NCBI GenBank assembly: GCA_041660815.1 | Contig: JBAZVN010000017.1 | Coordinates: forward strand, 20,446 to 84,445 | DNA from: PALSA-1006 sp041660815 | GTDB lineage: Bacteria > Pseudomonadota > Gammaproteobacteria > Burkholderiales > Gallionellaceae | Length of the DNA stretch: 64,000 nucleotides | Direction of reading: 5' to 3' | In this document: positions 35,229 through 44,430 of the stretch, in pieces | How positions within the stretch are numbered: the first letter of the stretch is position 1 | How the letters are laid out: the number at the start of each line of letters is the position of its first letter | The notes under the pieces: generated by a model | Seen by the model: only the letters and a program-made list of their open reading frames with translations | Told to the model about the DNA's origin: nothing | Database searches by the model: none | Position numbers and translations under genes: made by a program

Positions 35229-35699
35229 ATGAAAAAGATTTTATTCGCAATAACGCTTGGGGCTGCCTGTATTGCGCTACCCGCCTCAGCACAACCCTAT
35301 ATAGGTGGAGGCGCTGGTTCGGCTAACACCGACAATGTCAATACCTCGATGAAGGTTTATGCCGGCTATCAACTTATTCCCAATTTCGGATTTGAGGGAG
35401 CCTACACAGACTTGGGTGATTATCGTGGCTCAACCGCGACTTCAATATCTCTGGCATTAACCGGCACATTACCGCTCAACGCAACTTGGGATCTTCTGGG
35501 TAAATTAGGCGCGAGCCGCAATCAAACCGGCTCATCCAATTCGATGGAACCCCTGGCCAGTTTTGGTGTTGGCTATAACGCATCAACAAATATTGCAGTT
35601 CGCTTGGAGTCTGAAAACCTGGGCAAACTTCCGGTAGATGCCAGTGGCAATAGCCCGGTTGCCTCCAATGTCGGGCTAAGCATTAAGTTTATGTTTTAA
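35229..35699 (+). CDS. Small outer-membrane beta-barrel protein (OmpA/OmpW-like barrel)
   Basis: A 156-residue exported protein. The signal peptide is MKKILFAITLGAACIALPASA with cleavage after about residue 21. The mature part has alternating hydrophobic strands (YIGGGAGS, VYAGYQLIPNFGFEGAYTDLG, DLLGKLGASRNQ, FGVGYNASTNIAVRLE) and ends in LSIKFMF with the C-terminal Phe used by the BAM complex. This is the pattern of an 8-stranded barrel without a periplasmic domain. The ATG at 35229 has GGAG 6 bases upstream. Role unknown. Confidence 0.8.
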   Translation: MKKILFAITLGAACIALPASAQPYIGGGAGSANTDNVNTSMKVYAGYQLIPNFGFEGAYTDLGDYRGSTATSISLALTGTLPLNATWDLLGKLGASRNQTGSSNSMEPLASFGVGYNASTNIAVRLESENLGKLPVDASGNSPVASNVGLSIKFMF

Positions 35700-35703
35700 T
35701 TGA

Positions 35704-37272
35704 CTATTTTACAACACCAAAACGGGGCAGCGATACTTGTATAGTGGTCTGATTATGCACATCAGACACCTCAAGTGAGATTTTCCCGTTTTGTGCCTCT
35801 ACCAACAATTTCGCGGAATAAGTGCCAAGACCCGTCCCACCTTGCTTACCTTGGGTAATGTACTTTTCGAAAAAATTGGTGCGTATTTGCAGCGGAACAG
35901 CGCCCTTGTTCGTCAGGATAATTTTTAGGGGACTTTCATCAAATAACTCGACCGAAATGCGACTTTTTTCAGGCGCTGCCTCACAGGCATTTCTCAGTAA
36001 ATTCTGAAACAAGGAATAACAAAACATCGCATCTCCCAGAGCCTGCAACTTTTCTTTGCCCGGAGGCACTTCAAATGCAATGGTGATATTTTTTTCGGCA
36101 AAAGTCGCGCGCGCCATTTCTACAATGCGACTCAAAATATCCCCGATTAAAACCGGCTGCGCATCCAACTTATAACGTCCTGTTTCAATCTTAAATAACT
36201 CGGAAGACAAATTAATCATATTCAGCACCTGCAGAGCCGTCTCTTCAACGACGCGCAATTGCTTAAGCTGGCTATCATTCATAGAGGATTCTTCGACCAG
36301 CGCCTGCAGCATGCCGATCACTCCGGCCAACGGCCCTTTCATATCGTGTCGCATAATTAACTCGACATCTTCGTGCATACGCGCTGTAGCCAACATACCG
36401 TCATAATTGGCTTGCAATTGTTTGTGCAACTTCACATAGCGCATAAAATTGCGCACCCGCGGTTTAAGAATGTCCGGGTCAATCGGCTTGCTAACGAAAT
36501 CCACCGCGCCCAGTTCCAAACCTTTAATCCGCGCAGCTTCTCCCGTCATGGCCGTAATAAAAATAACGGGAATATTCTGCGAAGTGGGATGTTCACGCAT
36601 CTGCTGTGCCACCTGAAAACCATCCATGCCCGGCATCATGATATCGAGCAACACTAAATCCGGCGGATCATTGGATTGGCAAATGCCAAGTGCTTTTTCG
36701 CCGGATGAAGCGATGCGCACCCGATATTCATCTTTAAATATTGACGAAAGCAACTGCAAATTATCCGGAATATCATCGACGATGAGAACAGTCGGTCGAA
36801 TTTGTTCGGCCGACTCTGGCACAACGACCTGAAGTGTAGGGATGTTAGGGTGATGATGAAACTCACCTTTGCCAAACACCGGCGCACGCGGGGGCGCTGC
36901 TAAAGTTTTTTCGATACGCGCGGCCAAACAACCGGTGGTATAAGGCTTAACCAGCAACTCGTTGACGCCATTAAAAATCGCTTCCTCCACCCGATCCCGC
37001 TCCGCTTCAGCGGTGATCATAATAAAAGGAATCCGCGACAATTTCTCATCAGCGCGTATTGCCTTAAGCAGCTCCAAACCGGACATAATCGGCATATTCC
37101 AATCGGATAACACCATATCCACCCGCTGATTTTGCAACTTGCGCATTGCTTCAGCGCCATTGTTTGCCATCAAAATGGAATTGGCACCCATCGCACGTAA
37201 TTGGCCGGACGTAACCTTACGCATCGGCTCAAAATCATCCACCACCAGAAACACCATCTGCTTATTGATCAT
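35704..37272 (-). CDS. Double-receiver hybrid histidine kinase
   Basis: A 522-residue cytosolic protein from ATG 37272 (MINKQMVFLVVDDFEPM). Receiver 1 spans about 5-125 with phospho-acceptor Asp57 (LSDWNMP), receiver 2 about 165-285 with Asp210 (LLDIMMPGMDG). The transmitter follows: His309 in MRHDMKGPL, N box NLLRNACEAA and G box QGGTGLGTYSAK. There is no sensor or membrane domain, so input probably comes by phosphotransfer through its receivers. It lies 7 bases downstream of the HD-GYP gene and is the last gene of the operon. Confidence 0.88.
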   Translation of the reverse strand: MINKQMVFLVVDDFEPMRKVTSGQLRAMGANSILMANNGAEAMRKLQNQRVDMVLSDWNMPIMSGLELLKAIRADEKLSRIPFIMITAEAERDRVEEAIFNGVNELLVKPYTTGCLAARIEKTLAAPPRAPVFGKGEFHHHPNIPTLQVVVPESAEQIRPTVLIVDDIPDNLQLLSSIFKDEYRVRIASSGEKALGICQSNDPPDLVLLDIMMPGMDGFQVAQQMREHPTSQNIPVIFITAMTGEAARIKGLELGAVDFVSKPIDPDILKPRVRNFMRYVKLHKQLQANYDGMLATARMHEDVELIMRHDMKGPLAGVIGMLQALVEESSMNDSQLKQLRVVEETALQVLNMINLSSELFKIETGRYKLDAQPVLIGDILSRIVEMARATFAEKNITIAFEVPPGKEKLQALGDAMFCYSLFQNLLRNACEAAPEKSRISVELFDESPLKIILTNKGAVPLQIRTNFFEKYITQGKQGGTGLGTYSAKLLVEAQNGKISLEVSDVHNQTTIQVSLPRFGVVK

Positions 37273-37279
37273 ATTTTGC

Positions 37280-38431
37280 TCACACGAGTTGTGCCTGCAC
37301 CAGATAATCTTTTTTAAGCACCATATCCGCATCCGAATCAACAAAGCGCTGCGCAATGGCTCGAAATTCATCCTGAATTTCGAGGAACGCATCAAGTATA
37401 TCCGCATCAAAATGTGAGCCGCGCCCCTCCTGCATAATTAACACCGCTTTTTCATGCGGCATGCCTTCTTTGTAAACACGGCGACTGATCAACGCATCGT
37501 AGACATCCGCCACCGCCATTAGGCGTGCCGCAATGGGGATATCGTCACCGGCAAGCCCCTGCGGATAACCGCTGCCATCCCATTTCTCCTGATGAGATAA
37601 GGCAATCGCTTTGGCAAATGCCAGAAATTCAACCTGCGTACCCAGTGAACTTTCCGCATGCGCAATGGCATCCCAACCCAGCGTGGTGTGCGTCTTCATG
37701 ATTTCAAATTCCTGCGGCTCAAAGCGCCCCGGCTTTAACAAGATCCGGTCGGGAATTCCTACCTTGCCGATATCATGCAACGGCGCAGACTTAAACAGCA
37801 TATTGATATTATTGGGCGTCAAAAACCAGGCAAAGCGTTGATGCCCGCACAATTTTTCCGCGAGTGCTTTTACATAAAACTGGGTACGGCGAATGTGATT
37901 TCCGGTATCTGAATCGCGTGTTTCCGCCAGCGACGCCATGGCGAGAATAGTCACATCCTGAATCGCAACGACTTCACGCGTACGCTTTTCCACTTCATTT
38001 TCTAAAAAGTGATTCTGGTCATGCAAAAAATCGGCCATCAATTTAAGCGCCAGATGATTTTTTACCCGTGCCATGACAATCGGCGGGCTGATCGGCTTGG
38101 TAATGTAATCCACTGCGCCAAGTTCCAAACCCAATTCCTCATCTTCAGTATCCGTTTTAGCCGTGAGGAATATCACCGGAATATCCATGGTTTTCGGATC
38201 GTGCTTGAGACGGCGACAAACTTCAAAACCGTCCATATCAGCCATCATAATATCCAGCAAAATTAGATCGGGCGGCGCATCAGAAAATGCAATTTTCAAA
38301 CCCTTTTCTCCGCTGTTGGCAACTTTCACCTTATAGTCATTTTTGAGCAAATTACTCATCAGCACCAAATTTTCCGGCGTGTCATCGACCACCAATATTG
38401 TGGATTTCTCAGGAAGTTCGTGAGCGTTCAT
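37280..38431 (-). CDS. Receiver/HD-GYP c-di-GMP phosphodiesterase (RpfG-like)
   Basis: A 383-residue response regulator. The receiver (about 10-125) has Asp60 in LLDIMMADMDG; the HD-GYP domain (about 160-355) has the HD pair at 219-220 (HDIGKVGIPD) and WDGSGYPQG at about 285, with further metal ligands in THTTLGWDAI and SHQEKWDG. HD-GYP enzymes degrade cyclic di-GMP, so the operon probably lowers this second messenger when active, affecting motility, adhesion and biofilm. It lies between a lone receiver and a double-receiver kinase on the same strand. Confidence 0.93.
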   Translation of the reverse strand: MNAHELPEKSTILVVDDTPENLVLMSNLLKNDYKVKVANSGEKGLKIAFSDAPPDLILLDIMMADMDGFEVCRRLKHDPKTMDIPVIFLTAKTDTEDEELGLELGAVDYITKPISPPIVMARVKNHLALKLMADFLHDQNHFLENEVEKRTREVVAIQDVTILAMASLAETRDSDTGNHIRRTQFYVKALAEKLCGHQRFAWFLTPNNINMLFKSAPLHDIGKVGIPDRILLKPGRFEPQEFEIMKTHTTLGWDAIAHAESSLGTQVEFLAFAKAIALSHQEKWDGSGYPQGLAGDDIPIAARLMAVADVYDALISRRVYKEGMPHEKAVLIMQEGRGSHFDADILDAFLEIQDEFRAIAQRFVDSDADMVLKKDYLVQAQLV

Positions 38432-38457
38432 GGTGACTTTCAGCTAACAAGTTATTG

Positions 38458-38943
38458 TTATGGAACCGGAATATCAATCGGCAGCGGGTGTTGCAACTGG
38501 GCCACCTCGATTTCTAGCGAATCATTCTGACCTTGCAATCGGTCGGATTTAATTTTGAGCGCCAGCTGGTTTTTAACTCGTGCCAAAACGATTTCAGGAT
38601 TCACCGGCTTGACCAGAAAATCGACAGCACCCAATTCCAAGCCTTTTTTCTCGGCGTCTATATCAGATTTTCCGGTAATAAAAATGACCGGAATGTTCAG
38701 CGTCTTGTGATCATGCTTAAGGCGCCAGCACACCTCATATCCGTCCATTCCCGGCATGGTAATGTCCAGCAAAATTAGATCGGGCGGTGTATCAGACATC
38801 GCGATCATGATTCCCTTTTCACCACAATTGGCAACTTTTACCGTGTAGTAGTCTTTAAGCAAGTTGCTCATCAGCAGCAAATCTTCGGGGGCGTCATCAA
38901 CCAATAAGATCGTGGCTTTTTCGACAATATTTTCTTCGGACAT
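38458..38943 (-). CDS. Stand-alone receiver-domain response regulator
   Basis: About 161 residues from ATG 38943 (MSEENIVEKATILLVDDAPEDL), preceded by AAAGGAAAG. It is a single CheY-like receiver (about 12-130) with Asp60 in LLDITMPGMDG, the conserved Thr/Lys (ITGKSD, VKPVNPE) and a short C-terminal tail. There is no output domain. It is closely related in sequence to the receiver of the next gene downstream (HD-GYP), suggesting a duplication. It starts 10 bases after the large hybrid kinase and probably acts as a phosphate shuttle or sink. Confidence 0.9.
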   Translation of the reverse strand: MSEENIVEKATILLVDDAPEDLLLMSNLLKDYYTVKVANCGEKGIMIAMSDTPPDLILLDITMPGMDGYEVCWRLKHDHKTLNIPVIFITGKSDIDAEKKGLELGAVDFLVKPVNPEIVLARVKNQLALKIKSDRLQGQNDSLEIEVAQLQHPLPIDIPVP

Positions 38944-38953
38944 CATCTTTCCT

Positions 38954-41900
38954 TTATAAAGTGTGGGGGGCAGCACGGAGTGCTTGAAGCGCCGTATCAA
39001 AATCAAACTGATGAATACTGTTTTCTATCTTGCGAAACTGATCCGGGAATGCCGCATTGAGCAGTTCGGCATTTTCATCCAGTACATCTCCCGCTTCAGC
39101 ATCATCATCGGAAAGCAGCACTATTAATTTATCGCACACAATTTTCAGATGCTCAGAATCAACCTCAACTAAAGTTTGCGCAGCTTGCGCTGGCAACTTT
39201 TGCTCTAATTGAGAAATAAAATAGTCGAGATGTTTTTTGAGCCCTTTGATTAAACCATCAACTTCTTCACGCGAACGGCGTTGCTTAATGGCCGCTTCAA
39301 CCTGTGCCGCATGCTCCTGCAAATTCGTGGCGCCGATGTTGCCGGAAACGCCTTTTAAGGTATGGGCAAGGCGTTCTGCTGTACTCCATTCATTACTATC
39401 CAACTCTATGAGCATCTTGTCGACCGCAAATTTTTGTCCTGCGACAAACTTGCGCAACATTGAAAGGTACAGTGCTTTTTTGCCCAGCACACGATGCAAA
39501 CCACCTACCATATCCAAACCGTCAATGTGAGCCGGCAATTCAATTTGTTGCACAATATCTGGAGCCACTTTAATTGCGCCGGATTGCGGCTTAATCTCTA
39601 CCGGCTGCTGATCATTTTTGGGTTTGATCCATTTCAGCAACGCCTTCCACAAATCTTCCGGCTCTATCGGTTTTGCGACATGATCATCCATGCCTGCCGC
39701 CATACAGCGATCACGATCACCCTGCATTGCATTGGCAGTCATCGCCACAATCGGCAAATTTTTACAGCGCGCATCTTTGCGAATTTCCTGTGTGGCGGTA
39801 ATGCCATCCATCACCGGCATCTGCATATCCATCAATACGATGTCATATTTGCCGCTCGCTACTTTCTCTACGGCAATCTGCCCGTTTTCAGCAAGCTCTA
39901 CCTCAAATCCGGCCTCCTGCAACAGCTCAGTTGCAACCTCTTGATTTAATTCATTATCTTCGACCAGTAAAATGCGCGCACCGGCAATTATTCCAAGCTT
40001 TTTAAAGCTGTCACTCATTATGCTTTCCGAGCCGAATGAGCCAATCACATTACCCCCCAAAAGACTCACCACACTATCAAATAATACTGACGCGCTAACT
40101 GGCTTAACCAGCACATTGTCAATGCCGGCGTCCTGCGCAGATTTAATGAATTCTTCACTTCCGTTAGGCGCCATCATCATCATGTGCGGCCTACGAATCA
40201 GCGGAAGCTTTTTAAGTTGCTTGACGGTTTCAATACCATCCATTCCCGGCATTTTCCAATCCAAAAACACAATATCGTACGGTGCTCCCTGTGCTTCAGC
40301 GCGGTCCACCGCCCCCAAAGCCAATTCCCCGGAGTCGACCTGCTCCACTTTAAAGCTCATATTTCCGAGCAAATCACCCAACACGACACGGGCGTTTGCA
40401 TTGTCATCCACCACCAATACGCGCTTACCCTGCAGATCATTCGCCAATACACGGGAACGTTGCTGGCCAATACTTTTTCCCAAACGGGCGGTAAACCAAA
40501 AGGTGCTGCCTTTACCAAACTCACTGCTGACGCCTACTTCTCCCCCCATCAAATTCGCCAGTTTTTTCGAGATCACCAAGCCCAATCCTGTGCCGCCAAA
40601 TTTACGCGTAATCGAGGTATCCGCCTGGGAAAAGTTCTGAAACAAACGCCCGGTTTGTTCTTGCGTTAACCCAATGCCGGTGTCATGCACGGCGCAATAC
40701 AACACTACGTCCTTATCGGTCTGTTCTTTTAATTCAATGACAATGTCGACCTCGCCCTGCTCGGTAAATTTAACGGCATTGTTGCTGTAATTAATGAGGA
40801 TTTGCCCCAAACGCAGAGAATCACCTATCAGATAGGCCGGAACATTTTTATCAACTTTAAAAACCAACTCCAAACCCTTTGCCGCCGTTTTTTCTGAAAT
40901 GATATTGGCCACATTGTCGAGCACCTTTTCAATTTCAAATTCGGCATATTCAACCGTCAATTTGCCGGCCTCAATTTTTGATAAATCCAATACATCATTG
41001 ATGATGCCCAGCAAATGGCGTCCGGAACTTTTAATCTTTTCAACATGATCTCGCTGACGCGCCGTAAGCTCGGTTTTCAAAACCAAATAGGACATACCAA
41101 TGATGGCATTCATCGGGGTACGGATTTCATGACTCATATTGGAAAGAAAATCTGATTTAGCCAGATTGGCTTTTTCTGCAGCGGCGGTAGCCAATTCCAA
41201 TTGAATATTTTTGTCCTGCAATACCAGATCCAAACGTTTGCGCTCGGTGATATCACGCGCCGCGGCAAACACGCCCTGCAACTTATTCTCGCGATTATAA
41301 AAAGTGGCGGCGTTATAGGAGACTTCCGTTTTACTGCCATCTTTGGCACACGCGGTAAGCTCATAGTCACTTACTTTTTTATCGTTTAACACCAACTTGA
41401 TGCCTGCATCAGCGCGCTCCGAATCGGTAAAGAATTTTTTGAAGGGCGCACCGATTAGTTCCGCGCGCGCATACCCGGTAAGTACTTCCATCTGCTGATT
41501 GATGTCGGTAATAATTCCAGATGGATCAGTAGTCATAAGTGCGTCGATATTCGACTCAATCAGAGAACGCGTATAAAACTGTTGATCGCTTAAGCGCTGA
41601 TCAAACAGCGCCCGCTCATCTTCAACACGTTTGCGTAGTGTCACATCGCGTAAAACTCCGGTAAAAAATCGCTCTCCCCTGAGCCACATTTCTCGCACCA
41701 CCATCTCCAGCGGAAAGGTTGTGCCATCTTTGCGCAACCCCACTCCCTGCTGCTCCAGACTGGCATTTGATTTAGAATCTGCCCCGCTAATTTTTGCCAA
41801 TGCGGCACGCCGCTCTTCGCGCATATTTTCCGGTGTCAGCACAAAATAACTCTGCCCGATCAACTCTGCCGCGTCATATCCGAACATACGCTCGGCGGAC

Positions 41901-43162
41901 GGATTAACTGTTTCAATTAAACCGGTATGTGCATGAATAGTAATCACACCATCCACTACCGTATCCAGAATGGTCTGAATCACCACGGTACTGTCGCGTA
42001 ACGCTTGCTGGGTAAGCGATTCGGCAGTGACATCGCGAAACACCATGACACTGCCAATCACCCGCCCGGAGCGCTCGCGAATCGGTGCACAACTGTCTGC
42101 AATTGAATGTTCCGTGCCGCCGCGCGTAATTAAAATAGTGCGTGTATTCAAGCCGTGTGTCGTGCCGTGTGCCAAAGTTTCGTAAATCGGAATAACGGCT
42201 GGTTGACGGCCTTCCTGATTGATTATGTTTAAAATTTCCTCAACCGGGCGACCGGATGCTTCGGACATTTTCCATCCGGTTAGTTTTTCGGCAACTGGGT
42301 TAAGCAACGTTATGCAGCCCTTTTCATCTGTCGTCAGCACGGCATCGCCAATGGAGCTGAGTGTCACGCCGAGTTTTTCCTCGCTGGCCTGCAAGGTAAA
42401 GTTGAGCTGCTGTAACTTGATATTGCCTTCTTCGCGCATATCCAGTAAATGCCGCTCTTCGATCAAGCCGATTTCCTGCAATTTTTGTCGGGTTCTACTG
42501 TAAACCAGATAGGTGAAAGCCAGCGCCAGAAATAGGGTGAACAAGCTGGCAATCACAATCACGGAAAACAATAAACGCATTTGAGATTTCATTGCATCAT
42601 CATGAAATTCCAGCGCAGCTTCCTGAATTTTGATGAATTCACTCATCTCGGCCCGAATTGAACTCATCAAGTTTTCCCCGCTTGACCCAGCTAAAGGTGT
42701 CGGCGGCGTGTTGACATTGCGTATTTTTCGTTCTGCAACCATCTTGGATAAATACGCCAATTTGGCTTCAGCCAATGACGCAATAGAATCCAGATGTTGA
42801 TGTGCTTCGCTAATTAAGGTCTTTTCGCGCAACACTTTTAATTGCATATTAAGAGTGTTGCGCACCCCCCAAAAGGGTTTTAAGAATGCTTCGTCATCCG
42901 TCAATAAATATCCGCGCACACTGGTTTCGGCATCAACCATAGCCGCCAATAATGCATTGGCCCGAGTAATCACCTGATAAGTATGTTTGCGATTTGCGGC
43001 CTCTTTTTCAATTTGCTCAAAAGCCCAGAAAGACACGGTCGCCACTAGCGCCAAGACAATAGCCATACTTAACAACCAGTTCACCTCACGACGATTTTCG
43101 CTGATGAAAATTTTCGTTTGGCCAACATTAAACAGAGTTGCTTTGATAAATTTAAGGAGCAT
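38954..43162 (-). CDS. CHASE3/PAS hybrid sensor histidine kinase with two receivers and HPt
   Basis: About 1402 residues from ATG 43162 (MLLKFIKATLF), with GAAGG 8 bases upstream; an in-frame extension to 43270 is possible. Order: transmembrane helix (about 30-50), CHASE3-like periplasmic domain with AETSVRGYLLTDDEAFLKPF, second helix (about 195-220), three PAS domains, HisKA with His678 (MSHEIRTPMNAIIG), HATPase (GGTGLGLVISKKLA), receiver 1 with Asp968 (FLDWKMPGMDG), receiver 2 with Asp1112 (LMDMQMPVMDG) and an HPt domain with His1267 (LAHTLKGVSGN). This is a full internal His-Asp-His-Asp relay. It heads the four-gene signalling operon, whose output includes the HD-GYP phosphodiesterase. The signal is unknown. 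Confidence 0.93.
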   Translation of the reverse strand: MLLKFIKATLFNVGQTKIFISENRREVNWLLSMAIVLALVATVSFWAFEQIEKEAANRKHTYQVITRANALLAAMVDAETSVRGYLLTDDEAFLKPFWGVRNTLNMQLKVLREKTLISEAHQHLDSIASLAEAKLAYLSKMVAERKIRNVNTPPTPLAGSSGENLMSSIRAEMSEFIKIQEAALEFHDDAMKSQMRLLFSVIVIASLFTLFLALAFTYLVYSRTRQKLQEIGLIEERHLLDMREEGNIKLQQLNFTLQASEEKLGVTLSSIGDAVLTTDEKGCITLLNPVAEKLTGWKMSEASGRPVEEILNIINQEGRQPAVIPIYETLAHGTTHGLNTRTILITRGGTEHSIADSCAPIRERSGRVIGSVMVFRDVTAESLTQQALRDSTVVIQTILDTVVDGVITIHAHTGLIETVNPSAERMFGYDAAELIGQSYFVLTPENMREERRAALAKISGADSKSNASLEQQGVGLRKDGTTFPLEMVVREMWLRGERFFTGVLRDVTLRKRVEDERALFDQRLSDQQFYTRSLIESNIDALMTTDPSGIITDINQQMEVLTGYARAELIGAPFKKFFTDSERADAGIKLVLNDKKVSDYELTACAKDGSKTEVSYNAATFYNRENKLQGVFAAARDITERKRLDLVLQDKNIQLELATAAAEKANLAKSDFLSNMSHEIRTPMNAIIGMSYLVLKTELTARQRDHVEKIKSSGRHLLGIINDVLDLSKIEAGKLTVEYAEFEIEKVLDNVANIISEKTAAKGLELVFKVDKNVPAYLIGDSLRLGQILINYSNNAVKFTEQGEVDIVIELKEQTDKDVVLYCAVHDTGIGLTQEQTGRLFQNFSQADTSITRKFGGTGLGLVISKKLANLMGGEVGVSSEFGKGSTFWFTARLGKSIGQQRSRVLANDLQGKRVLVVDDNANARVVLGDLLGNMSFKVEQVDSGELALGAVDRAEAQGAPYDIVFLDWKMPGMDGIETVKQLKKLPLIRRPHMMMMAPNGSEEFIKSAQDAGIDNVLVKPVSASVLFDSVVSLLGGNVIGSFGSESIMSDSFKKLGIIAGARILLVEDNELNQEVATELLQEAGFEVELAENGQIAVEKVASGKYDIVLMDMQMPVMDGITATQEIRKDARCKNLPIVAMTANAMQGDRDRCMAAGMDDHVAKPIEPEDLWKALLKWIKPKNDQQPVEIKPQSGAIKVAPDIVQQIELPAHIDGLDMVGGLHRVLGKKALYLSMLRKFVAGQKFAVDKMLIELDSNEWSTAERLAHTLKGVSGNIGATNLQEHAAQVEAAIKQRRSREEVDGLIKGLKKHLDYFISQLEQKLPAQAAQTLVEVDSEHLKIVCDKLIVLLSDDDAEAGDVLDENAELLNAAFPDQFRKIENSIHQFDFDTALQALRAAPHTL

Positions 43163-43324
43163 GGCATGACCTTCAGACACAATGAATTTTGTTACAAATA
43201 CTGGTGTTGCAGAGGCCAGACCAGCAGTAGTTTTTTGAAGGCGTTTGTTAGTGCATGGTGAAATAGTCATTCAGCGTGTGCGGATAACTTCACAACACGG
43301 ACGGCTATCATGGCGTTTAGACGA

Positions 43325-43358
43325 GTGTTTCTCTGTGCGTTGTCGCACAGAGAAACAC
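43325..43358. other. Perfect 15-bp hairpin in a divergent promoter region
   Basis: The arms GTGTTTCTCTGTGCG (43325-43339) and their exact complement (43344-43358) flank a 4-base loop. It lies between the divergent kinase operon and the secreted-protein gene, so it is not a terminator by position and has no T-run. It may be an operator, a UTR structure or a repeat remnant. The rest of 43163-43471 shows nothing. Confidence 0.6.
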
Positions 43359-43471
43359 GGGGGAATGGATGACTATCTGCTTCCGTGTGAGGCACTGCAA
43401 AACTGTTGAACTTCAACATCTGCTGCGCTTGCAGCGGCGACTTAATTCAACACACTATCCCGGGAGATCCA

Positions 43472-44086
43472 ATGAATACAAATTACATTACCGCAATTCT
43501 AGCTGTTACCAGCCTGGCTTTTAGCTTGGGTGCCGTAGCGCAACCTTTGTCAAAAAGTGAATACAAATCAACCGAGAAAAACATTGCGGCCGAATTTCGG
43601 TTAGCCAAGAAAAATTGCCAACCTTTTGCCGATAACGCCAAAGATATCTGCATGGCTGATGCAAAAGGTAAGCAGGCAGTTGCCTCAGCCCAACTTAAAG
43701 CAAATTTTAAACCTTCAAACAAGTCAAATTACAATTTGAGTTTAGCCAAGGCCAAAGCAGCTTATGACGTAGCTTTTGAAAAGTGTGATGACATGGAAGG
43801 CAATGCGAAGGGGGTATGTGAGCAAGAGGCCAAGGCTGCATTCGTAAGTGCTAAAGCTGATGCAACCGTCATTTTAAAAACGGCAAAAGCTCAAGTAACT
43901 GCGGTTCAAGAATCTTCTGAGGCGCGTAGCAAAGCAAAAGAAACCGGAAAAGAAGCTCGCCAGGAAGCCGCGTCCGACAAGCGTGAAGCGAATGAAGTGG
44001 TAGCAAAAGAGAAATGCTACTCGCTAAGCGGTAGTGCTAAAGATACCTGCATGGAATTGGCGGACAAACCGGCAGTTAAGAAATAA
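43472..44086 (+). CDS. Secreted Ala/Lys-rich helical protein with paired cysteines
   Basis: About 204 residues from ATG 43472 (MNTNYITAILAVTSLAFSLG), with GGGAG upstream; the signal peptide is probably cut after AVAQ. The mature protein is highly charged and helical with Ala/Lys-rich repeats and cysteine pairs spaced alike (KNCQPFADNAKDICMADAKG, FEKCDDMEGNAKGVCEQEAK, EKCYSLSGSAKDTCMELA), suggesting three copies of a small disulfide-bridged hairpin. No catalytic motif is seen. I do not know its function. Confidence 0.75.
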   Translation: MNTNYITAILAVTSLAFSLGAVAQPLSKSEYKSTEKNIAAEFRLAKKNCQPFADNAKDICMADAKGKQAVASAQLKANFKPSNKSNYNLSLAKAKAAYDVAFEKCDDMEGNAKGVCEQEAKAAFVSAKADATVILKTAKAQVTAVQESSEARSKAKETGKEARQEAASDKREANEVVAKEKCYSLSGSAKDTCMELADKPAVKK

Positions 44087-44100
44087 ATCGGCATAGTTTT

Positions 44101-44386
44101 TTTGGAGTGCGGCGGCATGACGCCGCTTTGTTGCACCAAGCAAACTTAAATTACACCAAGCAAAACCGCGGAGACATGTCTCCGCACTCCAAAAGGCTAT
44201 GTTGCCCGCAAATTTTCACCGTGCAAACTAGCAAGCCATACTTCATTTTATAAAGTGCGGCGGTATTTCCCCTCTTTTGGAGTGCGGCGGCATGACGCCG
44301 CTTTTTTTGCAGCCAACAAAGTCAAATAACACCAAGCAAAACCCCGGCGTCATGCCGCCGCACTCCAAAAATAATGTTGCCCGCAA
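44101..44386. repeat. Two tandem BIME-like palindrome pairs (GGAGTGCGGCGGCATGACGCC family)
   Basis: Two units of about 112 bases (44101-44212 and 44275-44386), each made of a forward palindrome (TTTTGGAGTGCGGCGG, then CATGACGCCGC), a spacer with ACACCAAGCAAAACC, an inverted palindrome ending CCGCACTCCAAAA and the tail ATGTTGCCCGCAA. Between the units lies a partial third core (AAAGTGCGGCGG, about 44251). The run fills the 344-base gap between convergent genes and could also help stop transcription on both sides. Confidence 0.75.
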
Positions 44387-44430
44387 CACAATCACCTAAT
44401 GCAAAAAATTCAATGCTTTGTTTATATTAA

